Shown in pieces: positions 1 to 7,038 of a stretch of 7,038 nucleotides of DNA (position 1 is its first letter; each line of letters begins with the position of its first letter). Location of the stretch: positions 1-7,038 of the forward strand of contig JANYAA010000416.1 in NCBI GenBank assembly GCA_025355255.1, read 5' to 3'. Below the pieces are notes generated by a model, which was not told the DNA's origin, searched no databases, and worked only from the letters and a program-made list of their open reading frames with translations. Origin of the DNA: Chloroflexota bacterium (GTDB taxonomy: Bacteria > Chloroflexota > Limnocylindria > Limnocylindrales > CSP1-4). A program made the position numbers and the translations under genes.

Positions 1-368
1 CGCGTATCCGCGCCGTGTTGCGGCGCGCGGCGCCCGCTCGTCACGACGTGATCGAGGCGGGGCCGGTGCGGATCGACATCGCGGCGCGGCATGTGGCGGT
101 CGGCGGCCGGTTCGTCCAGCTCTCGGCGACGGAGTTTGATCTGCTCGTGGCGCTCGCCCGCGATCCCTTTCGCGTGTTCCCGAAGAAGGAGCTGCTACGG
201 GGCGTCTGGGGCTACCCGGCCGGCATCGAGACGCGCACCATCGACTCGCATGCCTCGCGAGTTCGGCGCAAGCTCGCAGCGACCGGTGTGCCCGAGCCGC
301 TCGTCGTCAACGAGTGGGGCATCGGCTATCGGTTGCGGCTGCCGGGGTGGGGCGAGGCTCGATGCTGA
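1..368 (+). CDS. OmpR/PhoB-family response regulator, C-terminal DNA-binding domain (5' partial)
   Basis: This is the C-terminal part of a two-component transcription regulator. The first full codon is at 3 and the stop is TGA at 366-368. The frame is open to the left edge, so the receiver domain with its phospho-acceptor Asp lies outside the window. The visible start (RIRAVLRR) resembles the linker after a receiver domain. A winged-helix domain follows: LSATEFDLLVALA is the first helix region, ELLRGVWG precedes the helix-turn-helix, TRTIDSHASRVRRKL is the DNA-recognition helix, and NEWGIGYRL is the wing, where most family members have RGxGYRL. The family binds direct-repeat operators as dimers after phosphorylation by a sensor kinase. 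No kinase gene is visible. The stop codon lies inside a 14-bp palindrome and immediately before an inverted-repeat element. Family assignment is firm; target genes are unknown, and control of the neighbouring tpl gene is possible but unproven. Confidence 0.93.
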   Translation, partial: RIRAVLRRAAPARHDVIEAGPVRIDIAARHVAVGGRFVQLSATEFDLLVALARDPFRVFPKKELLRGVWGYPAGIETRTIDSHASRVRRKLAATGVPEPLVVNEWGIGYRLRLPGWGEARC

Positions 369-377
369 GCGCTCAGC
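364..377. repeat. 14-bp perfect palindrome overlapping the regulator stop codon
   Basis: The sequence GCTGAGCGCTCAGC is its own reverse complement. It contains the TGA stop of the response regulator (366-368) and runs into the left arm of the 371-606 inverted-repeat element. The heptamer GCTGAGC or its complement recurs at 600-606 and 639-645, so the same word marks both ends of the element and the region just before tpl. It may be part of the element boundary or a protein-binding site; nothing in the sequence decides between these. Confidence 0.6.
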
Positions 378-606
378 CTGAATCCGGCGCTCGGCGCGGG
401 CGGTGCATCCCGTCCGGCCTCGCCAGGCCGCTTCCTGCCAGGGTTCCGGCCTATCCGCCGGTGCGGACAGGCCTTCACCCCGGCGGTGCGCTCCGTACTC
501 CGTCTGCCGCGGACGGGCAACCAGCCCGCCCGTACCAAGCGGAGCGCGTCCTGACGGCCCGGCCGGGCGCCCCGCGATCGCGCCGAGCGCCGGATTCAGG
601 CTGAGC
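371..606. repeat. 236-bp element with 28-bp perfect terminal inverted repeats
   Basis: Bases 371-398 and 579-606 are exact reverse complements over 28 bp, beginning GCTCAGCCTGAATCCGGCGC on the left. Pairing seems to continue inward in degenerate form, with short matching blocks such as CCGG and CAGG in the same order in both halves. The interior holds further dyads: 448-458 with 463-473 (10 of 11 pairs, 4-nt loop), 488-495 with 540-547 (8 bp), and within that 513-518 with 528-533 (6 bp). No convincing reading frame or transposase fragment is present and no target-site duplication is obvious. It starts 3 bp after the regulator stop and ends 53 bp before the tpl start. It could be a non-autonomous mobile element (MITE-like), a dispersed extragenic palindrome family, or a structured RNA or terminator. 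The repeat geometry is directly visible; the class is inferred. Confidence 0.85.
448..473. repeat. hairpin inside the inverted-repeat element
   Basis: Arms 448-458 (GGCCTATCCGC) and 463-473 (GCGGACAGGCC) pair at 10 of 11 positions around a 4-base loop. It lies within the left half of the 371-606 element and would fold on its own in RNA from either strand. No T-rich tract follows on either side, so it is not a canonical intrinsic terminator. Confidence 0.6.
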
Positions 607-625
607 TCCGCGCACCGGCGGTCGC

Positions 626-2072
<1,447 letters not shown>

Positions 2073-2088
2073 ACCTCGTGGTGCCCTG

Positions 2089-2883
2089 ATGGTGTTGCGA
2101 ACGGAACGGGTCGGGGAGGCGGGGGACGTTGTGCTCCTTGTCCTTGACCGGCCCGACGTCCGCAACGCGATCAACGACGAGCTTCTCGACGCGCTGCTCG
2201 CCGCGCTGGGTGCCGTTGCGGCTTCGGCTGCTGCGTCCGTCACGGATGTGCGAGCCGTGGTGCTGGCGGGGTCCGGTCTCGAGGCCTTCTCCGCAGGGAT
2301 GGACCTGCGCGAGCGGGCCAGGTTTTCCGACGGGGAGCTGCGCGACCAGCACGTGCGGATCGCCTCGCTGATCCGCTTGGTCCACGAACTGCCGGTGCCG
2401 GTTATCGCTGCAGTTGAGGGGTTCGCCCTGGCCGGCGGCTTTGAGCTTGTGCTGGCGTGTGATCTGGTGGTCGCCTCGTCAGCTGCCTCGTTTGGGCTGC
2501 CGGAAGTCCGCGTGGGGATCATCCCGGGCGGCGGCGGGGCGCGGCTGCTCGCTTGGTCCGCAGGGGATGCTCGGGCTCGCGACCTCGTGCTCACAGGGCG
2601 TCGGCTGCCGGCTGAGGAGGCCGAGGCTTGGGGTCTGGTCACGCGCGTCGTGCGACCGGGCGAGGCGCTCGCGTGGGCGCTGGAATTGGCCGCGTCCGTG
2701 GCTGCGGGTGCGCCTTTGGCGGTGCGCGAGGCAAAGGCGGCGATCCTCAACGCGCGGCCGTCTCTGGCGTCGGGTGCTGCGGTGGAGGACGCGCTGTACG
2801 AGACGGTCTTGCGCTCCGAGGACCGGCGCGAGGGCTTCACCGCGTTTGCCGAGAAGCGACCGCCGCGGTTCCGCGGACGGTAG
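2089..2883 (+). CDS. enoyl-CoA hydratase/isomerase family protein (crotonase fold)
   Basis: This is a 264-residue single-domain crotonase, the normal family length (about 260). The family uses an oxyanion hole to stabilise a CoA-thioester enolate; hydratases add water to 2-enoyl-CoA. The N-terminal strand and RPDVRNAI (21-28) match the family start. AFSAGMDL (66-73) gives the first oxyanion-hole segment, and GFALAGGFELVLACD (111-125) the second, with E119. FGLPEVRVGIIPGGGG (135-150) supplies E139. Both glutamates of true hydratases, corresponding to rat E144 and E164, are therefore present, which favours hydratase over isomerase-only or decarboxylase members. The acyl-CoA substrate cannot be read from sequence. 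ATG, GTG and TTG are consecutive codons at 2089-2097 and no strong ribosome-binding site precedes them; 16 bp separate it from the tpl stop, so co-transcription and possibly translational coupling are likely. Confidence 0.9.
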   Translation: MVLRTERVGEAGDVVLLVLDRPDVRNAINDELLDALLAALGAVAASAAASVTDVRAVVLAGSGLEAFSAGMDLRERARFSDGELRDQHVRIASLIRLVHELPVPVIAAVEGFALAGGFELVLACDLVVASSAASFGLPEVRVGIIPGGGGARLLAWSAGDARARDLVLTGRRLPAEEAEAWGLVTRVVRPGEALAWALELAASVAAGAPLAVREAKAAILNARPSLASGAAVEDALYETVLRSEDRREGFTAFAEKRPPRFRGR

Positions 2884-2991
2884 CCGGTCTAGCACGCAGG
2901 GGGCCCGAGAATCACGCCCGTCGCCGAGAGGCCGTAGCCCACGCATCTTCGCCGCCAAGGGTCATCCGCCCCGGCAGTGCCGTCACCCGGT

Positions 2992-3025
2992 CGGCCACTG
3001 GCTGAGCGGGGTCCAGCCACGGCCG
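2992..3025. repeat. imperfect hairpin upstream of the terminator pair
   Basis: Outer arms CGGCC (2992-2996) and GGCCG (3021-3025) flank inner arms TGGCTG (2999-3004) and CAGCCA (3014-3019). A small asymmetric internal loop separates them and the apical loop has 9 bases. It is weaker than the two hairpins that follow. It may contribute to termination between the convergent genes or be a by-product of high GC. Confidence 0.4.
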
Positions 3026-3044
3026 GGCTGGTGCTGGCGACCCG

Positions 3045-3076
3045 GGTTCTCCGGGGACCGTGGCCCCCGGAGAACC
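3045..3076. terminator. perfect 12-bp hairpin, likely bidirectional terminator part 1
   Basis: GGTTCTCCGGGG (3045-3056) pairs exactly with CCCCGGAGAACC (3065-3076) around an 8-base loop. It lies between convergent genes, 161 bp after the hydratase stop and 92 bp after the permease stop, where a terminator serving both strands is expected. No T tract follows on either strand, so it would be a U-tract-less terminator, a form often described in GC-rich bacteria. The structure is certain; termination is inferred. Confidence 0.65.
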
Positions 3077-3080
3077 GGAT

Positions 3081-3109
3081 GGCCTGTGGCGGAGGAGGTG
3101 CCACAGGCC
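3081..3109. terminator. perfect 10-bp hairpin, likely bidirectional terminator part 2
   Basis: GGCCTGTGGC (3081-3090) pairs exactly with GCCACAGGCC (3100-3109) around a purine-rich 9-base loop (GGAGGAGGT). It begins 4 bp after the preceding hairpin, giving a tandem pair. For the minus-strand permease operon it is the first strong hairpin after the stop codon, 59 bp beyond it. No T tract follows on either strand. Confidence 0.65.
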
Positions 3110-3168
3110 GCCAGGAGGACGGCGCCGGACCGACAGCTGACGCCAGGCCGGCAGCTGCCCGGTGTGCG

Positions 3169-4251
3169 CTACTTCTCGACTCCCGTCATCACCACGGTCC
3201 GCATGAAGGCGCGTTGGGCGAGGAAGAACACAACGACCGGGATGGCCATCGTCATAAGCGCGGCGGCCTGGATGAGCGATGGCTGCGTGACATACAGCGC
3301 GTTGTACTGCTGGATGGCGATTGGCAGGGTCTGCAGATCAGGCTTGCCGGACAGGTACAGGAGCGGCAGGAAGAAGTCGTTCCACGAGAAGAAGAAGTGG
3401 AACAACGTGACCGCCACAAGCGCCGGCACGGACATCGGCAAGATGACCGAGCGGAGTACCCGGAACGGGCTCGCCCCGTCGATCATCGCAGCCTCGTCGA
3501 GCTCTCGGGGGATTGCCAGGAAGTACTGGCGCAGGAGGAACACGTTGAAGGCGTTGGCGAAAAAGTGCGGGACGATCAGCGGCAGCCACGTGCCGTTCCA
3601 GCCCAGCTTCGTGAACACCGTGTACGTCGGGATGAGCGTGACCTGGAAGGGCAGGATGATCGTGGCGATGAGGATCACGAACATGATGTTCTTGCCCGGG
3701 AAGCGGAAGCGGGCGAAGCCGTAGGCGACGAGCGCCGAGGACAGCACGGCCCCGAGGGTGCTCAGGATCGCGACGGCCGCCGTGTTGAACAGCAGTCGCG
3801 GGAAGCTGAGCTGCGACCAGACGGTGGCGAAGTTCGACCACTTCGGGTCAAACGTCCACGACTGCTTCAGCGTTCGCCAGGCGCCCTGCCACACGATTGG
3901 CGTCTGATTCGGGTCCGCCGGATCCACGAAGGTGCTCTGCACACGACCCTTCGTGACCAGCATCAGGCTGCGATCAACCCCGTCGATCGGCACAACATAA
4001 ATGTCGTACTCGGCGCCCTGAAAGGTGCCTGTCGCGGGGCTCGCCGGGTAGAAGGGCGCACCGGAGATCGTGCCCTGCCCCGCATCTTGGAGCGAGATGG
4101 TCAGCATCGACAGGAGCGGGAGCAGGAACCCGCTAAGGAGCATCACGGCGAGCAGCGTCACCGACGAGCGGACGAGGTACCGCCGCATGGTCCGGGCAAC
4201 CGGGCCGCCGTCCCCGAACGAGGGGAGCCTCGTAGCCCTTGTCGCGGTCAT
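3169..4251 (-). CDS. carbohydrate ABC transporter permease, MalG-type, with extended extracytoplasmic loop
   Basis: This inner-membrane subunit should pair with the MalF-type permease encoded just upstream to form the channel of a sugar importer. Membrane segments can be seen at about 29-50, 154-180, 188-211, 222-243, 275-297 and 329-346. The EAA loop that docks the ATPase is complete: ELDEAAMIDGAS at 250-261 followed by FRVLRSVILPM. The C-terminus (MRTVVMTGVEK) is typical for MalG-like permeases. The protein is 360 residues against a usual 270-300. The surplus lies in a segment of about 100 residues (51-153) between TM1 and TM2, with strand-like stretches such as EYDIYVVPI and RSLMLVTKG; I recall similar long-loop permeases in Chloroflexota. 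The start ATG (4249-4251) overlaps the preceding gene's stop by 4 bp (ATGA), indicating translational coupling. An in-frame Met at residue 22 is an alternative start. Confidence 0.93.
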   Translation of the reverse strand: MTATRATRLPSFGDGGPVARTMRRYLVRSSVTLLAVMLLSGFLLPLLSMLTISLQDAGQGTISGAPFYPASPATGTFQGAEYDIYVVPIDGVDRSLMLVTKGRVQSTFVDPADPNQTPIVWQGAWRTLKQSWTFDPKWSNFATVWSQLSFPRLLFNTAAVAILSTLGAVLSSALVAYGFARFRFPGKNIMFVILIATIILPFQVTLIPTYTVFTKLGWNGTWLPLIVPHFFANAFNVFLLRQYFLAIPRELDEAAMIDGASPFRVLRSVILPMSVPALVAVTLFHFFFSWNDFFLPLLYLSGKPDLQTLPIAIQQYNALYVTQPSLIQAAALMTMAIPVVVFFLAQRAFMRTVVMTGVEK

Positions 4252-5204
4252 GCCTCACCACCCGCGTAGTAGACCCGCTTCCGGGCGAAGGCGAACAGCA
4301 CAATGGTCAGCATCAGGACGATCACGAAGAGCAGCCAGCCGATCGCCGAGGCGTAGCCCATGTGGTCGTTCACGAAGGCCTCGCGGAACAGGTCGAGGTT
4401 GATGAACAGGGTGGCGTTGTTGGGGTCGCCCCGGCCATTGGTCATCACGTACGCTTGGGTGAAGTATTGGAACGTCGTGATCATCGAGATCACGAGGTTG
4501 TAGAGCAGGATCGGCGACATCAGCGGGATGGTGATCCGCCGGAACATGCTCCACGGTCCGGCGCCGTCAATTCGCGCTGCCTCATACAGCTCGGATGGCA
4601 CCGACTGCAGCCCTGCGATGTTGATCAGCATGAAGTTGCCGATGCCCCACAAGCCGATGAGCGTCAGGGCGGGGTAGACCCAGGTCGCGTTGTTGATCCA
4701 GTCCGGTCCCGCGATACCCACCATGCCGAGGATCTTGTTCAGCCAGCCCGTCTCGGGGTTGAGGAACCCCAGCCAGACAAGCGTGCTGGCCACGAGCGGG
4801 ATCTGAATCGGCATGTAGAAGAAGGTCCGGAAGATGTTGCGGGCGAACAGCCGGGGGCTGTTCACGAGCAGGGCGATCCCCAGGCTGGCGATCATCGTGG
4901 TGGGGACGGCGATGAGCGCGAACCTGGCCGTGACGACGAGGCCCTGGATCACGAGCGGGTCGCCGGCCATCTGGATGTAGTTGTTCGCGCCGATGAACCG
5001 CATGGCCTCAGGGCGCACCAGGTTGAAGTCCGTAAAAGACAGGACGAGCGACGCGATCAGCGGCCCGATCGCGAACACCAGGAAGCCAATGACCCATGGA
5101 GCGATGAACACGAGTCCCCAGAACGCCTCGCGGCGGGACGGGGACATCCTGGAGCGAATGGGGAGGGTGGTCGTGGTCATGGCGTTCGAGCTGCGCAGCC
5201 TCAT
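4248..5204 (-). CDS. carbohydrate ABC transporter permease, MalF/UgpA-type
   Basis: First of two permease subunits of a sugar importer, 318 residues, within the usual 290-320 range for short MalF-like proteins. A basic N-terminus (SRMSPSRREAFWG) precedes TM1 at about 29-56. Further hydrophobic segments lie near 86-114, 127-147, 177-200, 228-249 and 286-307. The EAA motif ELYEAARIDGAGPWSMFRR (205-223) followed by ITIPLMSP is the cytoplasmic helix that contacts the ATPase. GDPNNATLFINLDLF (259-273) in the last periplasmic loop is typical of the family. The start used is ATG at 5204; an ATG eight codons later (5178-5180) is equally possible because neither has a clear ribosome-binding site. It lies 66 bp after the binding-protein gene, separated by a strong hairpin, and overlaps the next permease gene by 4 bp. 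Substrate cannot be named. Confidence 0.93.
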   Translation of the reverse strand: MRLRSSNAMTTTTLPIRSRMSPSRREAFWGLVFIAPWVIGFLVFAIGPLIASLVLSFTDFNLVRPEAMRFIGANNYIQMAGDPLVIQGLVVTARFALIAVPTTMIASLGIALLVNSPRLFARNIFRTFFYMPIQIPLVASTLVWLGFLNPETGWLNKILGMVGIAGPDWINNATWVYPALTLIGLWGIGNFMLINIAGLQSVPSELYEAARIDGAGPWSMFRRITIPLMSPILLYNLVISMITTFQYFTQAYVMTNGRGDPNNATLFINLDLFREAFVNDHMGYASAIGWLLFVIVLMLTIVLFAFARKRVYYAGGEA

Positions 5205-5213
5205 CTTTGAGTT

Positions 5214-5248
5214 TCAGCCCCCTCGGGCCGGAAGCTCGAGGGGGCTGA
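5214..5248 (-). promoter_or_regulatory. intercistronic hairpin between binding-protein and permease genes
   Basis: Bases 5214-5225 and 5237-5248 are exact reverse complements over 12 bp (arm TCAGCCCCCTCG on + and on - alike). A further inner GC dinucleotide pair beyond one mismatch closes a 5-base loop. In the minus-strand message it lies 22 bases after the binding-protein stop and 9 bases before the permease ATG. No T tract follows, so it is more likely a 3'-end stabiliser or attenuating structure than a full terminator. In mal-type operons such elements let the binding protein be made in excess over the membrane subunits; that role here is inferred. Confidence 0.7.
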
Positions 5249-5270
5249 TCTTGACGTTGCGGAGCCGCTG

Positions 5271-6776
5271 CTACTTGGTCGCCGCGTCGAAGATGCCTTG
5301 GAGGGTCACCTTGAGCTTTGCGAGCTCGGCGTCCATGTCGAGCCCCTGGGTTGTCCTGTAGGCGTTTCCGAAGGCCTGCATCGCGCTGCGGACCTTGGGG
5401 TAGTCGGGGACCCAAGACTGGTGGTTGGGGACGTCAGGGAAGGCGAGCATCGCCGTGACGACGTCCCAGTTGAGCTTCATGCCGGGGAAGCCCTTGTCGA
5501 TCGAGGCGAACCACGCCGCCTGCTTTGACTTGTCGGCCGGCATGGCGCCGTACGCGGTCAGCAGATCGCCCGAGGCGACCATGGCCGTCAGGGCCTTGAA
5601 CGTGGCGTCCGGGACCTTGGTGGTCTTGAGGATGCTGAACGTGTCGGCATGGAGCGGCGAGGTGATCTTGCCGTTAACGAGCGGGTTGATCGCGAAGCCG
5701 AACGTGAAGGGCTTCTTGCCGGCCGGCGGCGTGGAGCAGCAGGTGAACCAGGTGTGACCCTCGTCCATCGCGAGGTTCCCCGACCCGAACTCGCCACCCT
5801 TGCCAAGGAGATCGCTCGCGACCTGGTTGGCGGTGGGGATGAAGTGATCGGTCCAGACGCCCGCGTTCCACCACTTGGCGCCCTGCGTCATCCCGTCCGA
5901 GATTTGTGCCGTCTTGCCGTCTGACCCAACCAGCGCGCCGGTGCCGAACCAGGCCGTCTCGGCACGGAGGTTGTAGTTGTCCATGTATTGGGAGTCGAAG
6001 CCCCACTGGACCACGTTCTTCGGATCGAAGGCCGGGTTGGTGGCGTCCTTGCCCTTGTTGTCTACGGTGAGCTTCATGGCCAGGTCGCGGAGCGCGGCCA
6101 GATCCCACGGCTTGCCGTTGTAGAGGTCGCCAACCTTGGTCGGCGGCAGGGGCAGACCGGCCTCGGTGAACAGGTCCTTGTTGTAGAAGATCATGGACGG
6201 GTAGATCGCGAACGGCAGACCGACTGTCGCCCCGTTCTGGCCCAGCGAGTTGAAGAAGTCAACCAGCGTCGCATCAACGCCCGTGGACGTGTAGCTCGTC
6301 TTCGCGATCAGGGGCTTGAGGTCAAGCAGCTGATCGGCGAACAGGTTCAGGCCCTCGACGCCCACCGGCCCGATGATGTCGGGCGCGTTGCCGGCCGCGA
6401 GCTCCGTCTTGAGGATGCTTGCAGCCTGGGTGTTGTCGACCAGCTCCAGGGACAGGTAGACGTCCTTCTGGGAGTCGTTGTACGCCTTCTGGAAGGCGTA
6501 CTCCGCGGTGATCTGCGAGGGCTGCGTGCCCGCGCCGAGGCCGATGAACCAGCGGACGACGGTGCCGCCGTTGGGGCCGGGCCCGGCCGGGATTGGGGCA
6601 GGCGTGACGATGAGCGGGGTAGCGGTCGGCGCCGTGGTCGGCGCCGTGCTTGGTGTCGTGGTCGCTTGGGTAGTCGCTTGTGCCTGGGTCGGGGCGGGTG
6701 TCGCCGACGATCCGCATGCGCCGACGACGATTGCCGCCGCCGCGAGCGCCGTTACGAGGCGCCTGGTCTTGGCCAT
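5271..6776 (-). CDS. sugar ABC transporter substrate-binding lipoprotein (extracellular solute-binding protein family 1)
   Basis: This 501-residue lipid-anchored protein should capture a carbohydrate outside the membrane and deliver it to the two permeases encoded next. The N-terminus has basic residues (KTRR), a hydrophobic stretch at 7-18 and a lipobox VGAC with the lipidated cysteine at 21. A low-complexity Ala/Thr/Pro linker spans about 23-66, a tether of the kind common in Gram-positive-type or monoderm lipoproteins. The folded domain begins near 71 (GTVVRWFIG). ELAAGNAPDIIG (125-136) and the FYNKDLFTEAGLPLPP segment are hallmarks of family 1 binding proteins. A CC pair in the segment WFTCCSTPP is unusual but of unknown meaning. 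A good ribosome-binding site (GGAGGAGAG) supports ATG at 6774-6776. It is first in the operon. No ATPase gene follows, so a shared MsiK/MalK-like ATPase encoded elsewhere is probable. Confidence 0.94.
   Translation of the reverse strand: MAKTRRLVTALAAAAIVVGACGSSATPAPTQAQATTQATTTPSTAPTTAPTATPLIVTPAPIPAGPGPNGGTVVRWFIGLGAGTQPSQITAEYAFQKAYNDSQKDVYLSLELVDNTQAASILKTELAAGNAPDIIGPVGVEGLNLFADQLLDLKPLIAKTSYTSTGVDATLVDFFNSLGQNGATVGLPFAIYPSMIFYNKDLFTEAGLPLPPTKVGDLYNGKPWDLAALRDLAMKLTVDNKGKDATNPAFDPKNVVQWGFDSQYMDNYNLRAETAWFGTGALVGSDGKTAQISDGMTQGAKWWNAGVWTDHFIPTANQVASDLLGKGGEFGSGNLAMDEGHTWFTCCSTPPAGKKPFTFGFAINPLVNGKITSPLHADTFSILKTTKVPDATFKALTAMVASGDLLTAYGAMPADKSKQAAWFASIDKGFPGMKLNWDVVTAMLAFPDVPNHQSWVPDYPKVRSAMQAFGNAYRTTQGLDMDAELAKLKVTLQGIFDAATK
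6625..6648. repeat. tandem 12-bp repeat in the lipoprotein linker
   Basis: GTCGGCGCCGTG occurs twice head to tail (6625-6636, 6637-6648). It encodes consecutive Thr-Ala-Pro-Thr units in the binding-protein linker on the minus strand. More degenerate Thr-rich copies flank it. Such repeats can change the linker length by slippage in steps of four residues without breaking the frame. Confidence 0.7.
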
Positions 6777-6783
6777 TTCGGTT

Positions 6784-6792
6784 CTCTCCTCC
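6784..6792 (-). promoter_or_regulatory. ribosome-binding site of the binding-protein gene
   Basis: On the minus strand GGAGGAGAG lies 7 bases before the ATG at 6776 (9 bases from its AGGAG core). It is the only strong Shine-Dalgarno-like site in the window and fixes the start of the lipoprotein with its signal peptide. Confidence 0.8.
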
Positions 6793-6793
6793 G

Positions 6794-7038
6794 ATGCTGT
6801 ACCGATCGCCCACCGTCGACCTGACGGCGGCCCGGGCCACGTGCACGGCCGACATCGACCTGCGCTTGGCCAAGCTCGGCTCGCTGGGCGCCAGCCTCAC
6901 CGCGGCCACGGCCGTGACGACCGCCCACCGCTCGGCCCAGCAGGCAAGCCTGACCGCCGCCACCACCGGGCTGACCCAGCTGAAGGCGAAGGTGGCGGCC
7001 GATGCCGACGCCCGCACGCTGAAGGCCGACTGCCAGAC
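6794..7038 (+). CDS. unrecognised Ala/Thr-rich helical protein, 3' partial
   Basis: An open frame of 81 codons runs from ATG 6794 to the right edge without a stop. Third positions are almost all G or C, as in the other real genes, and the opposite-strand reading gives low-quality Ala/Arg-rich sequence, so this strand is favoured. The product is Ala/Thr/Leu-rich and looks helical, with three LTAA units (residues 10-13, 35-38, 53-56) spaced within amphipathic stretches, LRLAKLGSLG at 23-32 and LKAKVAADADARTLKADC at 63-80. Cysteines at 17 and 80 could form a disulfide. It vaguely resembles secreted hypothetical proteins I recall from Chloroflexota and Actinomycetota, but no signal peptide is visible at this start. 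ATG 6794 lies only 17 bp from the divergent binding-protein ATG and overlaps its leader, so the start may be wrong or the gene 5'-truncated. Function unknown. Confidence 0.55.
   Translation, partial: MLYRSPTVDLTAARATCTADIDLRLAKLGSLGASLTAATAVTTAHRSAQQASLTAATTGLTQLKAKVAADADARTLKADCQ

Larger units (their letters stand above)
2884..3168. other. 285-bp non-coding gap between convergent genes
   Basis: The gap lies between the hydratase stop on + and the permease stop on -. Open frames crossing it are continuations of shadows of the flanking genes, with no family resemblance. About the first 100 bases show nothing recognisable. The rest holds hairpins at about 2992-3025, 3045-3076 and 3081-3109. 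No tRNA-like or protein-coding signal was found. Confidence 0.6.

Noticed and set aside
326..538. Small open frames on both strands inside the 371-606 element
   Set aside because: They are Arg/Pro/Ala-rich, lack ribosome-binding sites and show no resemblance to transposases; the inverted-repeat structure explains the sequence better.
2889..3104. 71-codon minus-strand open frame in the convergent gap
   Set aside because: It runs through two of the three hairpins, begins with a Pro-rich run and shows no recognisable features.
2977..4269. 430-codon open frame on + opposite the MalG-type permease
   Set aside because: It is a shadow of a permease with complete motifs. Its translation is charged and Arg/Glu/Asp-rich without domains.
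4239..5210. 323-codon open frame on + opposite the MalF-type permease
   Set aside because: It mirrors the permease gene almost end to end and encodes a His/Asp/Glu/Arg-rich product typical of antisense to membrane proteins.
6797..6840. Promoter for the transporter operon on the minus strand
   Set aside because: TACAGC is a weak -10 candidate and no matching -35 is present at the proper spacing; the region also reads as coding on the + strand.
6322..7017. 231-codon minus-strand open frame covering the binding-protein start and the right edge
   Set aside because: It overlaps the lipoprotein N-terminus in another frame and reads Arg/Ala-rich. The + strand frame at 6794 has better codon character.

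Overview
The window is GC-rich bacterial DNA with strong G/C preference at third codon positions. The taxon cannot be fixed from sequence alone. The style of the winged-helix regulator, the Thr/Pro-rich lipoprotein linker and the unusual long-loop sugar permease remind me of soil Chloroflexota or Actinomycetota, with Chloroflexota somewhat favoured. This is an impression from memory, not a search result.

Left part, + strand: the C-terminal DNA-binding half of an OmpR/PhoB-type response regulator (open at the left edge). It is followed by a 291-bp gap largely filled by a 236-bp element bounded by 28-bp perfect inverted repeats. Next come a tyrosine phenol-lyase gene (tpl, 470 aa, all catalytic and phenol-binding residues visible) and, 16 bp later, a crotonase-fold enoyl-CoA hydratase/isomerase gene. 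The last two probably form one transcription unit.

Centre: the hydratase gene converges on a minus-strand operon. The 285-bp gap between them contains no convincing gene but holds at least two perfect GC hairpins in tandem, probably a bidirectional terminator.

Right part, - strand: a three-gene carbohydrate ABC importer operon without an ATPase. The order of transcription is lipoprotein solute-binding protein, MalF-type permease, MalG-type permease. A 12-bp-stem hairpin sits between the binding-protein gene and the first permease gene, a place where differential mRNA stability is often set. The two permease genes overlap by 4 bp (ATGA). The second permease carries a TM1-TM2 extracytoplasmic loop of about 100 residues, well above the usual size.

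Right edge, + strand: an open frame of at least 81 codons with near-uniform G/C third positions starts only 17 bp from the binding-protein start and runs off the window. It looks like a real but partial gene for an Ala/Thr-rich helical protein, and it leaves almost no intergenic space for the operon's promoter.

Functionally, tpl would release phenol, pyruvate and ammonia from tyrosine, and the transporter would import a sugar or oligosaccharide. Nothing in the sequence links the two halves. No defence system, CRISPR array, transposase, tRNA or rRNA was seen. The least explained parts are the inverted-repeat element at 371-606 and the partial gene at the right edge.
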